A stretch of DNA of 6,970 bases from an uncultured Erysipelotrichaceae bacterium (lineage in GTDB: Bacteria; Bacillota_I; Bacilli_A; Erysipelotrichales; Coprobacillaceae): assembly GCA_945981915.1 (NCBI GenBank), contig CAMFRJ010000058.1, forward strand, positions 1-6,970. The letters are read 5' to 3'. The notes beneath the pieces are model-generated. The model did no database searches. It was not told the origin of the DNA and saw only the letters and a program-made list of their open reading frames with translations. The position numbers were made by a program, and so were the translations under genes. Positions 6,331 to 6,970 of the stretch are shown piece after piece; the stretch's first letter is position 1, and every line of letters starts with the position of its first letter.

Positions 6331-6965
6331 GACCAGATTTTCAAAAAATGGAGTTGATTCCAGCAATCGTACAAGATTATCAGACAAAAGAAGTCTTGAT
6401 GTTAGCATATGTCAATGAAGAGTCATATGATAAGATGTTAGAATTGAAACAAACTGTTTTTTATTCAAGAAGTCGACAAAAATTATGGCATAAGGGTGAA
6501 GAATCAGGACATTTTCAAGATATTAAAGGAATGTATTTGGATTGTGATTTAGATACATTGTTAATTTACGTTAAGCAAACGGGTGTGGCTTGTCATACAG
6601 GAGCTTATTCATGTTTTTTCAATGAAGTTGATCCTTATGATGCCAGAGATATTTTTGTTGAATTAGAAAAAACAATCGCAGATAGAAAGATCAATCCTAA
6701 AGAAAAATCATATACCAATTATTTATTAAATGAAGGTGTTGATAAGATTTGTAAAAAAGTTGGTGAAGAAGCCAGTGAAACAATCATAGCTGCAAAAAAT
6801 GATAGTAAAGAGGATTTGATTGGTGAGATTTCTGATTTATTTTTCCATGTATTTGTTTTAATGAATGATAGAGGTATCAAACTAGAAGATATTCAAAATA
6901 AACTAAAAGAAAGGCATCAAGTTGAAGGGAATAAAAAAGTATTTCATCAAAGAGGAGATTATTAA
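6327..6965 (+). CDS. hisIE: Bifunctional phosphoribosyl-AMP cyclohydrolase / phosphoribosyl-ATP pyrophosphatase
   Basis: This fusion performs pathway steps two and three. The C-terminal HisE domain hydrolyses PR-ATP to PR-AMP; the N-terminal HisI domain opens the adenine ring to give ProFAR. Length is 212 residues, as for HisIE fusions. HisI (about 1-105) has [16 protein letters not shown] (46-61), the metal motif LDCDLDTLL (D72, D74, D76) and zinc cysteines C73, C89 and C96 in [13 protein letters not shown]. HisE (about 108-196) has the all-alpha MazG-like motif [12 protein letters not shown] (145-156) and EISDLFFHV (167-175), with metal-binding candidates E147, E148, E151, E167 and D170. 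AAGGAGG at 6312-6318 is 8 bases upstream. The window ends 5 bases after the stop, so whether the operon continues is not visible. Confidence 0.96.
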   Translation: MRPDFQKMELIPAIVQDYQTKEVLMLAYVNEESYDKMLELKQTVFYSRSRQKLWHKGEESGHFQDIKGMYLDCDLDTLLIYVKQTGVACHTGAYSCFFNEVDPYDARDIFVELEKTIADRKINPKEKSYTNYLLNEGVDKICKKVGEEASETIIAAKNDSKEDLIGEISDLFFHVFVLMNDRGIKLEDIQNKLKERHQVEGNKKVFHQRGDY

Positions 6966-6970
6966 AAGAT

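Overview
The window is a low-GC chromosomal segment carrying a nearly complete histidine biosynthesis operon, hisZ-hisG-hisD-hisB-hisH-hisA-hisF-hisIE, all on the + strand. One small UPF0145/YbjQ-family gene lies upstream. AT-rich codon use, strong AGGAGG-type ribosome binding sites before almost every gene, tight gene overlaps, and a short HisG paired with HisZ point to a Firmicute (Bacillota). The proteins feel closest to Erysipelotrichia/Coprobacillaceae-like gut anaerobes, but that family placement is inference and was not tested. TGA, TAG and TAA all serve as stops and Trp is TGG, so the code is standard.

Layout. Bases 1-204 are non-coding and hold three inverted-repeat motifs: two copies of TTATCrTGATAA and one TTGTATACAA palindrome. 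A YbjQ-like gene follows (205-516). Bases 517-765 form the his control region. It has an extended -10 promoter (about 543-571) with a second TTGTATACAA palindrome in its spacer, then a 17-residue leader peptide with five consecutive histidines (596-649), then a chain of alternative RNA hairpins ending in a strong intrinsic terminator (717-747). hisZ starts 18 bases after the terminator T-run. From hisZ (766) to the end of hisIE (6965) the genes are fused or overlapping; the only gap is a single base between hisB and hisH.

Function. HisZG condenses ATP and PRPP. HisIE performs pyrophosphate release (HisE domain) and ring opening (HisI domain). HisA isomerises ProFAR. HisHF makes imidazole glycerol phosphate plus AICAR. 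HisB dehydrates it and HisD performs the final two oxidations. The aminotransferase HisC and a histidinol-phosphate phosphatase are not in the window, and the window ends five bases after the hisIE stop.

The most interesting part is the leader. Firmicute his operons are usually thought of as T-box or repressor controlled, but here the sequence shows an enteric-style arrangement: a poly-His leader peptide followed by mutually exclusive hairpins (A:B, C:D, E:F against B:C, D:E). It may be layered with a DNA-binding repressor acting at the palindrome in the promoter. No mobile elements, CRISPR arrays, tRNAs or rRNAs were seen.
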